From Asaia prunellae JCM 25354 (GTDB taxonomy: Bacteria; Pseudomonadota; Alphaproteobacteria; Acetobacterales; Acetobacteraceae), in the NCBI RefSeq assembly GCF_000613885.1, contig NZ_BAJV01000007.1:62001-126000 (forward strand): a stretch of 64,000 nucleotides of DNA, read 5' to 3'. Shown here piece after piece: positions 17,993 through 26,462 of the stretch. Every line of letters begins with the position of its first letter. Positions within the stretch are counted from its first letter, which is position 1. Both the position numbers and the translations under genes were made by a program. Under the pieces are notes generated by a model. The model searched no databases. It was given only the letters and a program-made list of their open reading frames with translations, and was not told the origin of the DNA.

Positions 17993-18450
17993 GCAGCGGG
18001 CGAGGGGTCTGGACTTGCCACCGGCACCAGCATTCCCACGAGCGGGGAAATGAACCGCGCGGCGGCCCTGATAAAATCCACATGGAGACGGAATGCCTCC
18101 TGATCGAGCTTGCCAAGGGCCTCCGCATCCACAATGTCGAATTCCGTTAGCCCGCTCGTCGCAGCCGGGTTTGATGGATCACGAGCGATCTTGACCGTCT
18201 TCCGCAGCTCCGCAATGGCTACGTCAGCCGCCTCGTCATCAAGCTGGCCATAGAGCGCCTGGGCAATTCCGCCAAGGCCAGCCATGCCCATTTCCATCGC
18301 CTCGGACGGCAGTTGCACGCCTGCGCGGGTGAGGGCCGTGACCAGATGACGCGCCCACCGATCGGCCTGCATGGCGGTCATGCGGGTGATGATGAAGCGC
18401 TTATCGACGCCGCCGTCTGTCAGCGTCAGTTCCGTTTGCTTGAGTGCCAT
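17989..18450 (-). CDS. Phage tail-assembly chaperone
   Basis: A 153-residue protein starting MALKQTELTLTDGGVDKRFIITRMTAMQADRWARHLVTALTRAG. The beta-hairpin followed by a helix with MxAxQADRWA is typical of phage tail-assembly chaperones that coat the tape-measure protein during tail polymerisation. It follows the tail-tube-like gene with overlapping stop and start and precedes the small overlapping ORF. The expected next gene, the tape measure, is displaced by about 3.4 kb of plus-strand accessory genes. Intact, but without function in a remnant prophage. Confidence 0.72.
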   Translation of the reverse strand: MALKQTELTLTDGGVDKRFIITRMTAMQADRWARHLVTALTRAGVQLPSEAMEMGMAGLGGIAQALYGQLDDEAADVAIAELRKTVKIARDPSNPAATSGLTEFDIVDAEALGKLDQEAFRLHVDFIRAAARFISPLVGMLVPVASPDPSPAA

Positions 18451-18884
18451 CAGATGCCAAGCCCGATCACACGTTCCCAGCGGAGCGTGAAAGAGCGTTC
18501 TTCGAGCAGGCGACCGGCAGCGGGCATGACAGAGCCTGTGACCAAATAACCCGTGGTGAGCGTGTATTTCCGCTTGAGGCCGGGAAGGGTAATTTCAGCG
18601 CCTAGCTGATACGGTGTGCGGGCCGTGGCCTGGGCCGTCTGGAGCGCCTCGAATACAGGAATACTCAGTGAGTTGGGCTGGATATTCAGCGTCATATCAA
18701 CAGGGTTCGGCACCCACCCGGCGTTCAGCTTGCCATCGATCGACATGCGGGTTTGGACCTGTTCAATCGCAGCCGCCTCCCATGCCCGGTCTGCCGACCA
18801 GTTTTCGAGCGTGATGGGCGCATTGAACAGGGTATCAATGGTCAGAACAAAGATGGCATCAGCCGAGGTAATAAAAGCAGCCAT
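18450..18884 (-). CDS. Phage tail tube (major tail) protein-like
   Basis: From ATG 18884 a 144-residue protein starts MAAFITSADAIFVLTIDTLFNAPITLENWSADRAWEAAAIEQVQTRMSIDGKLNAGWVPNPVDMTLNIQPNSLSIPVFEAL. The beta-rich pattern, with an NWSADRAWE segment and a late extended beta region, fits the tail-tube proteins that precede chaperones. The frame stays open upstream to 18941, but that part is antisense to the integrase and is unlikely to be coding. The integrase start codon overlaps this start on the other strand, a layout not normal in phages and probably a deletion junction. Confidence 0.6.
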   Translation of the reverse strand: MAAFITSADAIFVLTIDTLFNAPITLENWSADRAWEAAAIEQVQTRMSIDGKLNAGWVPNPVDMTLNIQPNSLSIPVFEALQTAQATARTPYQLGAEITLPGLKRKYTLTTGYLVTGSVMPAAGRLLEERSFTLRWERVIGLGI

Positions 18885-19725
18885 GACGGAGTGCTTGTCT
18901 CGATACGTCGAAAGCAGGCGCGGCAAGATATCGGCAATCAAGCGGCTGGAAGAGGCCGTGGTGCCACTCGCAGACGCTTTCGGTCATCTTCGCATCGACC
19001 AGATCGACCAGAAGCGGTGGGACACATATGCAAGCGGGCGCGTGAAAAAGAACGGAGGCGAGAACGTGCCGGTCTCTGCCGGCACACTGCGCCGTGAGTT
19101 CAACGTTCTGCGGGCAGCGCTTCGCCGGGCCTGGAAAGACGGGTTTCTTGTCCGCCCGCCAGAGATCGAACCGCCACGAGACAGCGCCCCGCGCGATCGT
19201 TTCCTCACAAAGGAAGAAGCCCGACGCCTTATCGAGGCAGCAAAGACACCTCATGTCCGCCTGTTCATGGCGCTCGCCATTTACACCGGTGCGCGTAAAG
19301 GCTCGATACTGGCGCTGACTTGGGACCGGGTCCACTGGACCACCAACATGATAGACTTTCAGGAGCCAGGCCGCGCGCTCACACGAAAAAGGCGCGCAAC
19401 TGTCCCAATGACCAGAGCCCTGCGTGACGAGATGGAATCAGCCTATCAGGAGCGGAATGGTGACTACGTTGTAAACTGGCACGGTAAGCCGATTCCGAGT
19501 GGGCTGCGCTGGTCATTCAGCAAGGCTTGCGAAAGGGCAGGGCTGACATGGAAGCCGACACCACATCACCTGAAGCATTCTCTGGCATCGTGGTTTGCGA
19601 TGGATGGCGTACCGATCGACCAGACTTCGGATTGGTTGGCTACAGATCCGCAGACACTGCGTCGAGTCTATCGGAAGTTTGACCCGTCTTATCTGAAGAA
19701 TATCGCGGAGGGGTTCAAGCTGTAG
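18883..19725 (+). CDS. Phage tyrosine integrase, possibly N-terminally shortened
   Basis: From ATG 18883 a 280-residue site-specific recombinase. A SAM-like core-binding region spans about 10-90 (DAFGHLRIDQIDQKRWDTYASGRVKK), and the catalytic domain runs from about 110. Box I is YTGARKGSILALTWDRVHW with the catalytic Arg. Box II reads HHLKHSLASW, with Lys in place of the usual Arg of HxLRH. The last segment RVYRKFDPSYL holds the nucleophilic Tyr. Many phage integrases are 50-80 residues longer at the N-terminus, where the arm-type DNA-binding domain lies. The frame is open further upstream but runs antisense through the tail-tube gene. It ends 58 bases from tRNA-Glu, the expected attachment target. 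Confidence 0.8.
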   Translation: MTECLSRYVESRRGKISAIKRLEEAVVPLADAFGHLRIDQIDQKRWDTYASGRVKKNGGENVPVSAGTLRREFNVLRAALRRAWKDGFLVRPPEIEPPRDSAPRDRFLTKEEARRLIEAAKTPHVRLFMALAIYTGARKGSILALTWDRVHWTTNMIDFQEPGRALTRKRRATVPMTRALRDEMESAYQERNGDYVVNWHGKPIPSGLRWSFSKACERAGLTWKPTPHHLKHSLASWFAMDGVPIDQTSDWLATDPQTLRRVYRKFDPSYLKNIAEGFKL

Positions 19726-19741
19726 TGGTCCAAGTGGACCA
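19726..19741 (+). repeat. Perfect short inverted repeat after the integrase stop
   Basis: TGGTCCA-AG-TGGACCA directly follows the integrase TAG. It may be a recombinase arm or excisionase site or part of the attachment region. The loop is too short for a normal terminator. Confidence 0.4.
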
Positions 19742-19783
19742 ATAACCCGCCTGTGGATAACAGAGAAACCTCAATGTTATCAA

Positions 19784-19859
19784 TGGCGTCCCATAGGGGA
19801 TTCGAACCCCTGTTGCCGCCGTGAGAGGGCGGTGTCCTAGGCCTCTAGACGAATGGGAC
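19784..19859 (-). tRNA. tRNA-Glu (anticodon CUC)
   Basis: On the minus strand, 76 bases form a complete cloverleaf: acceptor GTCCCAT pairing with ATGGGAC, a D-arm with GTCTAGAGGCCTAGGAC, an anticodon stem CCGCC/GGCGG with loop CTCTCAC (anticodon CUC, codon GAG), and a T-arm GGGGTTCGAATCCCC. The terminal CCA is encoded (GACGCCA). It borders the prophage integrase, as is common for tRNA attachment sites, and the gene is intact. Confidence 0.95.
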
Positions 19860-19904
19860 GAGGCGAGGTGCCTTCTATGACATCAGAGAGCATCTCGCAA
19901 GAGA

Positions 19905-20294
19905 CTAATTGGAAGTTTTTTTGACTAGTTTTGAGCTAAGCTTTTCACCCGCAAGAAGATGCACGTGATAATGCGGCACTTCCTGTCCAGCATCCGGTCC
20001 CGTATTGCTGATCAAGCGGTATCCTGAGCCGGAAAGCTTCAGCTGCTCTGCAACCTTTGTAATTGCACGCGCCAGCCCCGCAATTTCCGCATCTTTCGCT
20101 ACAGCTCCAAAATCGGCCGACGAAACATACGGCCCTTTTGGAATAATCAACACATGAACTGGGGCCTGAGGGGCAATGTCAGGAAAGGCGAGGGTATATT
20201 CATCTTCATAAATGATCTGCACCGGGACTTCCCGCCGCAGGATCTTTGCAAAGATATTTTCGGGATCATAGGGACGCTTCAGATCAACACTCAT
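19905..20294 (-). CDS. HIT-family nucleotide hydrolase (HinT-like)
   Basis: A 129-residue protein with the histidine triad HYHVHLLAG at about residues 109-117 and the upstream FPDIAPQAPVHVLIIPK segment. HinT proteins hydrolyse purine nucleoside phosphoramidates and aminoacyl-adenylates. It is the last gene of the histidine operon, four bases after hisE, an arrangement frequent in alphaproteobacteria. It is normal in length and complete. Confidence 0.93.
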   Translation of the reverse strand: MSVDLKRPYDPENIFAKILRREVPVQIIYEDEYTLAFPDIAPQAPVHVLIIPKGPYVSSADFGAVAKDAEIAGLARAITKVAEQLKLSGSGYRLISNTGPDAGQEVPHYHVHLLAGEKLSSKLVKKTSN

Positions 20295-20298
20295 CCTG

Positions 20299-20784
20299 TC
20301 ATATCTCCTCTTTTTGAGAACGGGAGGCTTTCTCCTCTACACCACTCATCACCTCGCGCCGCTGTAACTCCTGCCAGATCTGTTCAGGCATCACACCCGC
20401 ATCAACCCACATGACGATCAGATGATACAGAACGTCCGCACTTTCACTTACCAGTTCAGACTGCTTGCCGGCGACCGCTTCGATCAGACACTCGACCGCT
20501 TCTTCACCAAATTTCTGCGCGATCTTTTTCCGGCCGCGCGAAAGCAGACGTGCCGAATGACTCAGGGAAGGGTCTGTACCTCGACGTGAGACTACCGTTT
20601 CAAAAAGCCGGTCAAGAACCTGTGCATCTATTGCTTGCCCCTTTTCAACAACCTGCTTGTTTGCAACCTTCTTGCCTTGCTGTTTTTTGGTAACGGCGGT
20701 TTTGGCGACCGAGCGTTTTTCGCCACTCTTCTTGCCGCTGCCACCTTCGGTTTTGCGTGTCGTACGTTTTGTTGCCAGCGCCAT
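20299..20784 (-). CDS. hisE: Phosphoribosyl-ATP pyrophosphatase with a lysine-rich N-terminal tail
   Basis: A 161-residue protein. Residues 52-150 are the HisE (MazG-fold) domain, with the metal-binding [12 protein letters not shown] helix and [13 protein letters not shown]; it hydrolyses PR-ATP to PR-AMP in histidine synthesis. The first 50 residues are an extra low-complexity tail very rich in Lys, Thr and Ala ([19 protein letters not shown] and more), resembling histone-H1-like sequence and absent from typical HisE of about 110 residues. Internal starts that would remove the tail are not obvious, so it is probably translated. The gene lies between hisF and the HIT gene. Confidence 0.92.
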   Translation of the reverse strand: MALATKRTTRKTEGGSGKKSGEKRSVAKTAVTKKQQGKKVANKQVVEKGQAIDAQVLDRLFETVVSRRGTDPSLSHSARLLSRGRKKIAQKFGEEAVECLIEAVAGKQSELVSESADVLYHLIVMWVDAGVMPEQIWQELQRREVMSGVEEKASRSQKEEI

Positions 20785-20825
20785 GAATTGTTATCCGCCG
20801 TTATCTAGAGAAAGAATCCTGGAAT

Positions 20826-21590
20826 TCAGTTGCCAGGTCGAACAGGCAAGCCGGCATTTTCGAGAGCGGCTTTAACTCCGGCAATACCAAAAGTGCCAAA
20901 GTGGAAGACACTGGCCGCAAGCAGACCACTGGCACCGGATTTCGCACCTTCAACGAAATGCTCCAGTTTACCCACGCCACCAGAGGCGATCACGGGGATC
21001 GTGATCTTGCTACACACCCGGTGCAGCAATTCGAGATCAAAACCTTCTCCGGTGCCGTCCCGATCCATACTGGTGAGAAGAATTTCACCAGCGCCGCGCG
21101 TCTGTGCTTCTGTAGCCCAGGCGATGGCATCAATGCCGGTCGGCTCCCTTCCACCCTTGGTGTAAACTTCCCAACCCCCTTTTCCATCGGAGCGGGCATC
21201 GATCGCTACCACCACGCACTGACTGCCGAAACGGTTGGCTGACTCATTGATCAGATCCGGGTTCACCACAGCCGCTGAATTGACTGCACATTTATCAGCG
21301 CCAGCCAGCAGAAGGCGTCGCATGTCTTCGGGTGCACGAACACCACCTCCAACGGTCAGAGGGAGAAAAACACGCTCAGCTGTACGTCTGACGACATCGT
21401 AGATGGTGTCGCGGTTTTCAACGCTGGCAGTGATATCAAGAAAAGTCAGTTCATCTGCTCCAGCTGCATCGTAAACGACTGCCTGCTCGACAGGATCTCC
21501 GGCATCGCGCAGTGAAACAAAATTGACTCCCTTGACGACACGACCATCCTTGACGTCAAGACAGGGAATAACACGCAGCTTGAGCATCAA
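20826..21590 (-). CDS. hisF: Imidazole glycerol phosphate synthase, cyclase subunit
   Basis: A 254-residue (beta/alpha)8 barrel starting [23 protein letters not shown]; the catalytic Asp is in CLDV near residue 13 and the second in [13 protein letters not shown]. With HisH it closes the imidazole ring, releasing AICAR and IGP. The start overlaps the hisA-fusion stop by four bases (ATGA); an ATG one codon earlier is also possible. Both barrel halves carry intact phosphate-binding loops (VGGGVR, ASGGVG). Confidence 0.96.
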   Translation of the reverse strand: MMLKLRVIPCLDVKDGRVVKGVNFVSLRDAGDPVEQAVVYDAAGADELTFLDITASVENRDTIYDVVRRTAERVFLPLTVGGGVRAPEDMRRLLLAGADKCAVNSAAVVNPDLINESANRFGSQCVVVAIDARSDGKGGWEVYTKGGREPTGIDAIAWATEAQTRGAGEILLTSMDRDGTGEGFDLELLHRVCSKITIPVIASGGVGKLEHFVEGAKSGASGLLAASVFHFGTFGIAGVKAALENAGLPVRPGN

Positions 21591-22921
21591 TCCCCCTCAA
21601 CAATGCTGATTGCTTCAGCAAGCGGGATACGCCCGTCATAAAGCGCGCGCCCGACAATAACACCTTCGAGCCCATGTACTTCCTGTGCAACGGCCCGGAA
21701 GTCGCGCAGGTGCTGTGCTGATCCGACGCCGCCACTGGCGATGACAGGTATTGAAAGCCGGCAAGCCAGATCCGCAGTCTGCTCCAGATCAAGCCCTTCG
21801 AGCATACCGTCACGTGTGATTTCGGTAAAAATGACCGCAGCCACTCCTGCATCCTGCATGCGCAAGGCCAGATCACGGGCATTCAGTTCCGAAACCTCTG
21901 CCCAGCCCTCAGTGGCAACACGTCCCTGTCTTGCATCGATACCCGCTACAATCCGCCCCGGAAACGCCTTACACGCCTCACGAACCAAATCTGGATTTTT
22001 GACCGCTACGGAACCCAGAATAACCCGGTCAAGACCAGCTTCCAGCCAGCGCGCAATACCAGCCATATCACGAATGCCACCACCAAGCTGGACGGGCAGG
22101 GCGGTCGCAGCCAAAATAGCCTCTACGGCTGCTCCATTGGCCGAGCGACCGGCAAACGCCCCATTCAGATCGACTACATGCAACCGGGAACACCCCGCTC
22201 GCGCAAATTCCAGGGCTTGGGCGGCAGGATTATCGGAGTAGACCGTTGCATCATCCATCTCGCCACGACGAAGCCGGACGCAAGCACCATCCTTGAGATC
22301 AATGGCAGGATAAAGTGTGAGGCTCCGGTTCTGCAGTTTATCTGTATTCGCCACACCAATATCCTTTGCCGGGTGTTTCTTGTGTCTGTGAAGGGAAGGC
22401 ATCGCTTCAAGACGTTTGGTCATGAAGATACCCTTTACCGTCCCTTCATGATTGCGGGCATAATAGGGATGTGTACCCCAATGCTCGAACCCCAAAGACC
22501 GGAACATGGCAAGAGCTGATTCCTGCGTTTCCGGGACTTCACAATTGAGCACCCGGCATCCCATCGCGGTTGCAGCGCTGATGACAGCATCAGCCAGCAC
22601 ATACCCCAGACCGCGTCCCCTCATATAGGGAACAACAAAATAGCCCCGGATCTGTGCGGTCTGGGCCTGGGCTTCGTTGTTGCGCGGCGGTCGGACAAGC
22701 TGGGCACATCCTTGGATCTGGCCTGTCTCGTCGCGCACAACAAAGAATCTTGTTTCCGGTACGAGAAGCAGTCCGTTGAAATAACGCTCAAGAACCACGC
22801 GCCCCGGCGGCGTCAACCAGCCCAGTCCACCGCCATCCAGAATGGTCGCCGTTGTGATTTCGCACAATGCCGCCATGTCGGTCTCATCGATACGGGTCAG
22901 GCGCTCGGCACTACAGGTCAC
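21587..22921 (-). CDS. hisA: GNAT acetyltransferase-HisA fusion protein
   Basis: A single 444-residue frame. Residues 1-175 are a GNAT N-acetyltransferase domain with the acetyl-CoA loop RGRGLG ([22 protein letters not shown]) and a [10 protein letters not shown] end. A basic linker of about 30 residues ([26 protein letters not shown]) leads into complete HisA (residues about 205-444), starting [20 protein letters not shown] with the catalytic Asp, and VDLNGAF, GGGIRD and ASGGVG loops. HisA isomerises ProFAR to PRFAR. HisA usually stands alone (about 245 residues), so the fusion is unusual. A methionine before the linker (AMPSLHRHK) could allow internal initiation of HisA. It overlaps hisH by an ATGA. 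Confidence 0.9.
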   Translation of the reverse strand: MTCSAERLTRIDETDMAALCEITTATILDGGGLGWLTPPGRVVLERYFNGLLLVPETRFFVVRDETGQIQGCAQLVRPPRNNEAQAQTAQIRGYFVVPYMRGRGLGYVLADAVISAATAMGCRVLNCEVPETQESALAMFRSLGFEHWGTHPYYARNHEGTVKGIFMTKRLEAMPSLHRHKKHPAKDIGVANTDKLQNRSLTLYPAIDLKDGACVRLRRGEMDDATVYSDNPAAQALEFARAGCSRLHVVDLNGAFAGRSANGAAVEAILAATALPVQLGGGIRDMAGIARWLEAGLDRVILGSVAVKNPDLVREACKAFPGRIVAGIDARQGRVATEGWAEVSELNARDLALRMQDAGVAAVIFTEITRDGMLEGLDLEQTADLACRLSIPVIASGGVGSAQHLRDFRAVAQEVHGLEGVIVGRALYDGRIPLAEAISIVEGD

Positions 22922-23559
22922 GGCTTCCAGCTCAGGAAATTTTTCATGATGGTCAAACCGGTTTTCTGACTTTTCTCGACGTGAAACTGGGTACCACAGC
23001 GATTACCTCGTGCCACGATGGCAGGTACACGCCCTCCATACTCGGCTGTTGCCACAATATCCGCCTCATCCCAGCCAGCAAGAGCATAGGAATGGACGAA
23101 ATAGCCGTGATCGCCTTTTTGCAGATCCCGGGTCAGCGGGTGCGCGCCGGGTTCGAAATCGAGTACATTCCAGCCCATATGAGGCAGCCTCAGTCCGGCA
23201 TCGAGCGCAAAACTCATTTTGTCGATCTGGCCACTTATCCATCCCAGTCCGGCGGTACGCCCATGCTCGAGACCCCATTCCGCCATGAGCTGCATACCGA
23301 CGCAAATACCCAGAAAAGGTGTTCCCTGTTCGGTAGCCTGAATCAACGCCTCACGCAGCCCGGCTTGCAAACCAGCTGCGCAATGAGCAAAAGCACCCTG
23401 GCCCGGGAGAATCAGGTGATCAGCCCTGAGAACCATTTCTGGATCTCCTGAAATCACAACTTCAGCCCGAAACCCGTTTTCACGAACAACATGACGTGCT
23501 GTCTGGGCTGCCGATGCCAGATTGCCACCGTCATAATCGATTACGACAATCCTGTTCAT
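22918..23559 (-). CDS. hisH: Imidazole glycerol phosphate synthase, glutaminase subunit
   Basis: A 213-residue class I amidotransferase starting [21 protein letters not shown]. The nucleophile Cys is in [12 protein letters not shown], and the His-Glu pair is in [10 protein letters not shown]. It supplies ammonia to HisF. It overlaps both the upstream DUF2628-like gene and the downstream GNAT-hisA fusion by four bases, so translation is tightly coupled. Normal length and complete. Confidence 0.96.
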   Translation of the reverse strand: MNRIVVIDYDGGNLASAAQTARHVVRENGFRAEVVISGDPEMVLRADHLILPGQGAFAHCAAGLQAGLREALIQATEQGTPFLGICVGMQLMAEWGLEHGRTAGLGWISGQIDKMSFALDAGLRLPHMGWNVLDFEPGAHPLTRDLQKGDHGYFVHSYALAGWDEADIVATAEYGGRVPAIVARGNRCGTQFHVEKSQKTGLTIMKNFLSWKP

Positions 23560-23900
23560 TGAGAGATCCGCATTCTATCAACAAGACGTAGCCGGGCATC
23601 ATCCTCTGAGCGGCCGAGCCAGACCCCCTGGCACACGCCACCCTTGAGCCGTGCTTCCCAGCCAATCAGCTCGGCGCTAAAGAATGCCAGTGTGAGATTG
23701 ACCGCAAGGGTCAAAAACGTGCCGCCACGTCCACCACAGGTGAGCAGAAGCATGTTCAGACTGGCCGTCAGGGCAAACGAGATCCAGCATCTTGGGAAAA
23801 GAAGAGCCACAGGACCAAGAATAAGGAAGCGCCACGAAAAACCCTGCCTGATCATGGCCGGATCGGCGTTCTGTAGGCGGTAAGCCTGATAATAGTTCAC
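23556..23900 (-). CDS. DUF2628-like small membrane protein within the his operon
   Basis: A 114-residue protein with an N-terminal amphipathic YYQAYRLQNADPAMIRQGFSWRFLILGPVALLFPRCW. It has two or three membrane segments (FLILGPVALLF, SFALTASLNMLLLTCGG, FLTLAVNLTLAFFSAELIGWEA), then a soluble tail. This pattern fits DUF2628, a family often found inside alphaproteobacterial his operons between hisB and hisH. The biochemical role is not known; conserved position suggests a link to histidine synthesis or simple co-expression. Confidence 0.75.
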   Translation of the reverse strand: MNYYQAYRLQNADPAMIRQGFSWRFLILGPVALLFPRCWISFALTASLNMLLLTCGGRGGTFLTLAVNLTLAFFSAELIGWEARLKGGVCQGVWLGRSEDDARLRLVDRMRISQ

Positions 23901-24502
23901 AAGACCCCCTTCGTGGAGGGAACACTCCCCGCAGCCCGCGGGTCAAGTGCGACGGCCATCCGCAGTGCTCTGGCAAAAGCCTTGAATCCACTTTCTGCAA
24001 TATGGTGGGCGTTACGACCAGCCTTACAGGTCACATGCAAAGCCATCGAGGAGGCCATGGCAAACGCACGATAGAACTCTTCGAAAAGATCGGTGTCCAT
24101 CTCTCCGATACGTTCACGCACGAAAGTGACGTTCCACGCCAGATATGGTCTACCCGAGATATCGACAACGACCTCACATAACGCCTCATCAAGGGGCACC
24201 AGGGCGTGACCGAAACGCGTGATCCCGCGCTTGTCCCCCAGGGCCTGGGCAAAAGCCTTGCCAAGCGCAATACCGATATCCTCAACTGTATGATGACCAT
24301 CCACATGAAGGTCGCCATGACAGCGGATTTCGAGGTCGAAACCACCATGCTTGGCCAAGGCGGTAAGCATGTGATCGAAAAATCCGATTCCACTATCGAG
24401 ATCGGCCTGCCCGCTTCCATCAAGATTGACGAAAACGGAGATATCGGTCTCACCGGTCTTGCGGTGGATGCGGGACTGTCTGGCGTCTGTCATGAAAACC
24501 AC
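23897..24502 (-). CDS. hisB: Imidazoleglycerol-phosphate dehydratase
   Basis: A 201-residue monofunctional HisB with the two metal-binding repeats DGHHTVEDIGIALG (about residue 68) and AHHIAESGFKAFARAL (about residue 165). It dehydrates IGP to imidazole-acetol phosphate. It is the first gene of the minus-strand his operon; the promoter must lie in the 70 bases shared with the divergent nitroreductase gene. The Met two codons in (MTDARQSRIHRKTGETD) is an equally good start. Confidence 0.95.
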   Translation of the reverse strand: MVFMTDARQSRIHRKTGETDISVFVNLDGSGQADLDSGIGFFDHMLTALAKHGGFDLEIRCHGDLHVDGHHTVEDIGIALGKAFAQALGDKRGITRFGHALVPLDEALCEVVVDISGRPYLAWNVTFVRERIGEMDTDLFEEFYRAFAMASSMALHVTCKAGRNAHHIAESGFKAFARALRMAVALDPRAAGSVPSTKGVL

Positions 24503-24572
24503 CCTAAACTATTCGAAGCGATTACGCGATGGGCCTCTTGGCGCGAGAGGCGGAACTTGCCATCTAACGCTC

Positions 24573-25181
24573 ATGAGCAGTGCCCCCCCATCCTCTCCCG
24601 CCCTTGAAGTCCTGTTGAGCAGAGCTTCTACCGACCATCTGACTGCGCCTGCACCCGACAAGGTGCAGATCGCACGTATATTATCTGCGGGACTCAGGGC
24701 GCCTGATCACGGAAAGATCAGGCCATGGCGTTATATCGTCATCAAGGGAAAACACCGCGCGGAATTCGCGGAACAGGTCGTCAAGGCCATGATATCTGTC
24801 GATCCTGAGGTACCAGAGAAGAAAATCGCCAAGCGTCGTGAGCGTTTTTCCGAAATGCCCATGACGATTGCTCTGGTCATGGCACTGGAGCCGAAAAGCA
24901 AAATTCCGGTTCAGGAGCAGGAGATGTCCGTTGCCGCCGGAGCCATGAACGTCCTTAACGCCTTGCATGCAGAAGGATTTGGCGGTTTCTGGGTTTCAGG
25001 AGATTTCGCCGATCAGCCTTGTTTTCGTGAGGCGTTGGGCCTGAGTGAAACACATCGCCTCGCTGGCTTCCTCTTTGTTGGCACACCGGACAAGCCGGTA
25101 GAAGGCAGCAAGCGCCCTGATATCGACAACTTCATGGGTTTCTACAAAGGGGAACCCGTCAAATTCGAGGCGGATCGGTGA
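24573..25181 (+). CDS. NAD(P)H nitroreductase, YdjA-like
   Basis: A 202-residue FMN-dependent nitroreductase-fold protein. The segment RILSAGLRAPDHGKIRPWRYIVIKG near residue 35 is the FMN-contacting start of the YdjA subgroup, and SVAAGAMNVLNALHAEGFGGFWVSGD is the conserved C-terminal half. YdjA-type enzymes form a minimal nitroreductase; the physiological substrate is unclear. The ATG at 24573 is chosen since the frame upstream is antisense to hisB. It ends in the GTG start of the next gene, so the two are coupled. Confidence 0.87.
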   Translation: MSSAPPSSPALEVLLSRASTDHLTAPAPDKVQIARILSAGLRAPDHGKIRPWRYIVIKGKHRAEFAEQVVKAMISVDPEVPEKKIAKRRERFSEMPMTIALVMALEPKSKIPVQEQEMSVAAGAMNVLNALHAEGFGGFWVSGDFADQPCFREALGLSETHRLAGFLFVGTPDKPVEGSKRPDIDNFMGFYKGEPVKFEADR

Positions 25182-26386
25182 CACAATTCCATGATGTAAC
25201 CATCGCTGGCGCAGGTCCGGCCGGCCTGGCCTGTGCACTGTCACTCGCGGAGAACGGATTGCGTGTGGCCATTGTCGATCCCGCCCCGGAGACCACGCTG
25301 GCAGTCCCGTCCTTTGACGGACGTGAAATCGCCCTGACCCATCATTCGCGAGACTGGCTGGTGCGGAACGGAATATGGCCACATATTCCGGCAGGCGCTA
25401 TTTCTCCGTTGCGTACTGCACGTATCGAGACAGGTCAGGAAGCGCCAGGCAATCATTCAGCTGCGCTCCTCTTCAGGGCACCGGAGACAACGTCTGATGC
25501 ACTTGGCTATCTGGTTCCAAATCACCTCATCCGCAAGGCAATTCATGAGGTGGTCAGGGAGAGACCTGAGATCACGATACTGGCAGGCAGAAGCGTTGTA
25601 GCGACCTCAGGCAACCGCGACGAAGCAATGACTCTTCTGGATAACGGGACACTCATCCGGTCGGGTCTTCTCATTGCCGCCGACGGACGCTTCTCACGCA
25701 TAAGACAGACGCGTGGGATTGGTGCCATCATCCATGATTTCGGAAAGGAAATCCTTGTCTGCCGGATGCGCCATCCGGAACCGCATGATGGCGTTGCACT
25801 CCAGTGGTTTGACGAGGGACAGACCATTGCTCTTCTGCCCGTCGCCGATGATGATCAGCCTGGCCATCTCTCATCGCTCGTTCTCACGCTGGACCCTGCA
25901 GATATTGCTGTCCTCAAGACCATGAGCAAGGCCGAATTCGACAGGGACATTACTCGTCGCACCCAGAGCCGTATGGGAGATATGAGGCTCGAAAGCGCAC
26001 GTTGCACCTATCCTCTGAAAACTGTTTTCGCTCATCGTTTCGAGACCACACGTCTTGCCCTGATTGGTGACGCTGCAGTGGGCATGCACCCGATTACAGC
26101 GCACGGATTCAATCTTGGTCTTCGTGGACAGGAGATCCTGTGCGAAGAGATCGCAAGGGGCGACGGTGATCCGGGAAGTACCAGTGTTTTGCGCAACTTC
26201 GAACGACGCCACCGACGGGCTACAGCACCATTATTCGCTGCGACCAACGGTATTGCATCACTCTATACCCATGATGCCAGACCGGCTCTGGCACTGCGTA
26301 AAGCCGGGCTGGCAATCGCAGAACGATTGACCCCGCTGAAAGCCCTGGTTACCGGCTTTCTCATGGACCGCGACCACGCGGCCTGA
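25178..26386 (+). CDS. UbiH/UbiF/Coq6-family FAD monooxygenase
   Basis: A 402-residue flavoprotein with an N-terminal GAGPAGLACALSLAENGLRVAIVD dinucleotide-binding motif, the DG motif around LLIAADGRFSRIRQTRG, and the second FAD motif RLALIGDAAVGMHPITAHGFNLGLRG. This is the signature of ubiquinone-ring hydroxylases. Which position (C1, C5 or C6) it hydroxylates cannot be read. The start is GTG at 25178, overlapping the nitroreductase stop. A strong hairpin follows the stop. Complete and normal in length. Confidence 0.88.
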   Translation: MTQFHDVTIAGAGPAGLACALSLAENGLRVAIVDPAPETTLAVPSFDGREIALTHHSRDWLVRNGIWPHIPAGAISPLRTARIETGQEAPGNHSAALLFRAPETTSDALGYLVPNHLIRKAIHEVVRERPEITILAGRSVVATSGNRDEAMTLLDNGTLIRSGLLIAADGRFSRIRQTRGIGAIIHDFGKEILVCRMRHPEPHDGVALQWFDEGQTIALLPVADDDQPGHLSSLVLTLDPADIAVLKTMSKAEFDRDITRRTQSRMGDMRLESARCTYPLKTVFAHRFETTRLALIGDAAVGMHPITAHGFNLGLRGQEILCEEIARGDGDPGSTSVLRNFERRHRRATAPLFAATNGIASLYTHDARPALALRKAGLAIAERLTPLKALVTGFLMDRDHAA

Positions 26387-26410
26387 AGACTGATAACTCA
26401 CATTGACTAA

Positions 26411-26447
26411 CACGAACGGCAGAAGAGGGCTTCTTATGCCGTTCGTG
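26411..26447. terminator. Hairpin between convergent genes
   Basis: CACGAACGGC (26411-26420) pairs with GCCGTTCGTG (26438-26447), with a further AGAAG/CTTCT pairing inside. It lies between the ends of the UbiH-type gene and the mechanosensitive-channel gene, which face each other. There is no long T tract, so efficiency is uncertain. Confidence 0.65.
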
Positions 26448-26462
26448 TTCACACAGTCTGGA

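Larger units (their letters stand above)
12389..19725. mobile_element. Prophage remnant beside tRNA-Glu
   Basis: Minus-strand tail genes are found in the usual phage order (tail tube, tail-assembly chaperone, second chaperone ORF, tape measure, start of the next gene). They are bounded on the right by a tyrosine integrase that ends 58 bases from a tRNA-Glu gene. Head, portal, terminase, lysis and most baseplate genes are missing. Between the chaperones and the tape measure, 14.6-17.85 kb carries plus-strand accessory genes. I searched by eye for a second copy of the tRNA 3' end near 12.0-12.5 kb and found none, which fits loss of one attachment site through deletion. Confidence 0.8.

Noticed and set aside
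18616-18882. N-terminal extension of the integrase
   Set aside because: This open frame is antisense to the tail-tube gene and has no recombinase-like sequence.
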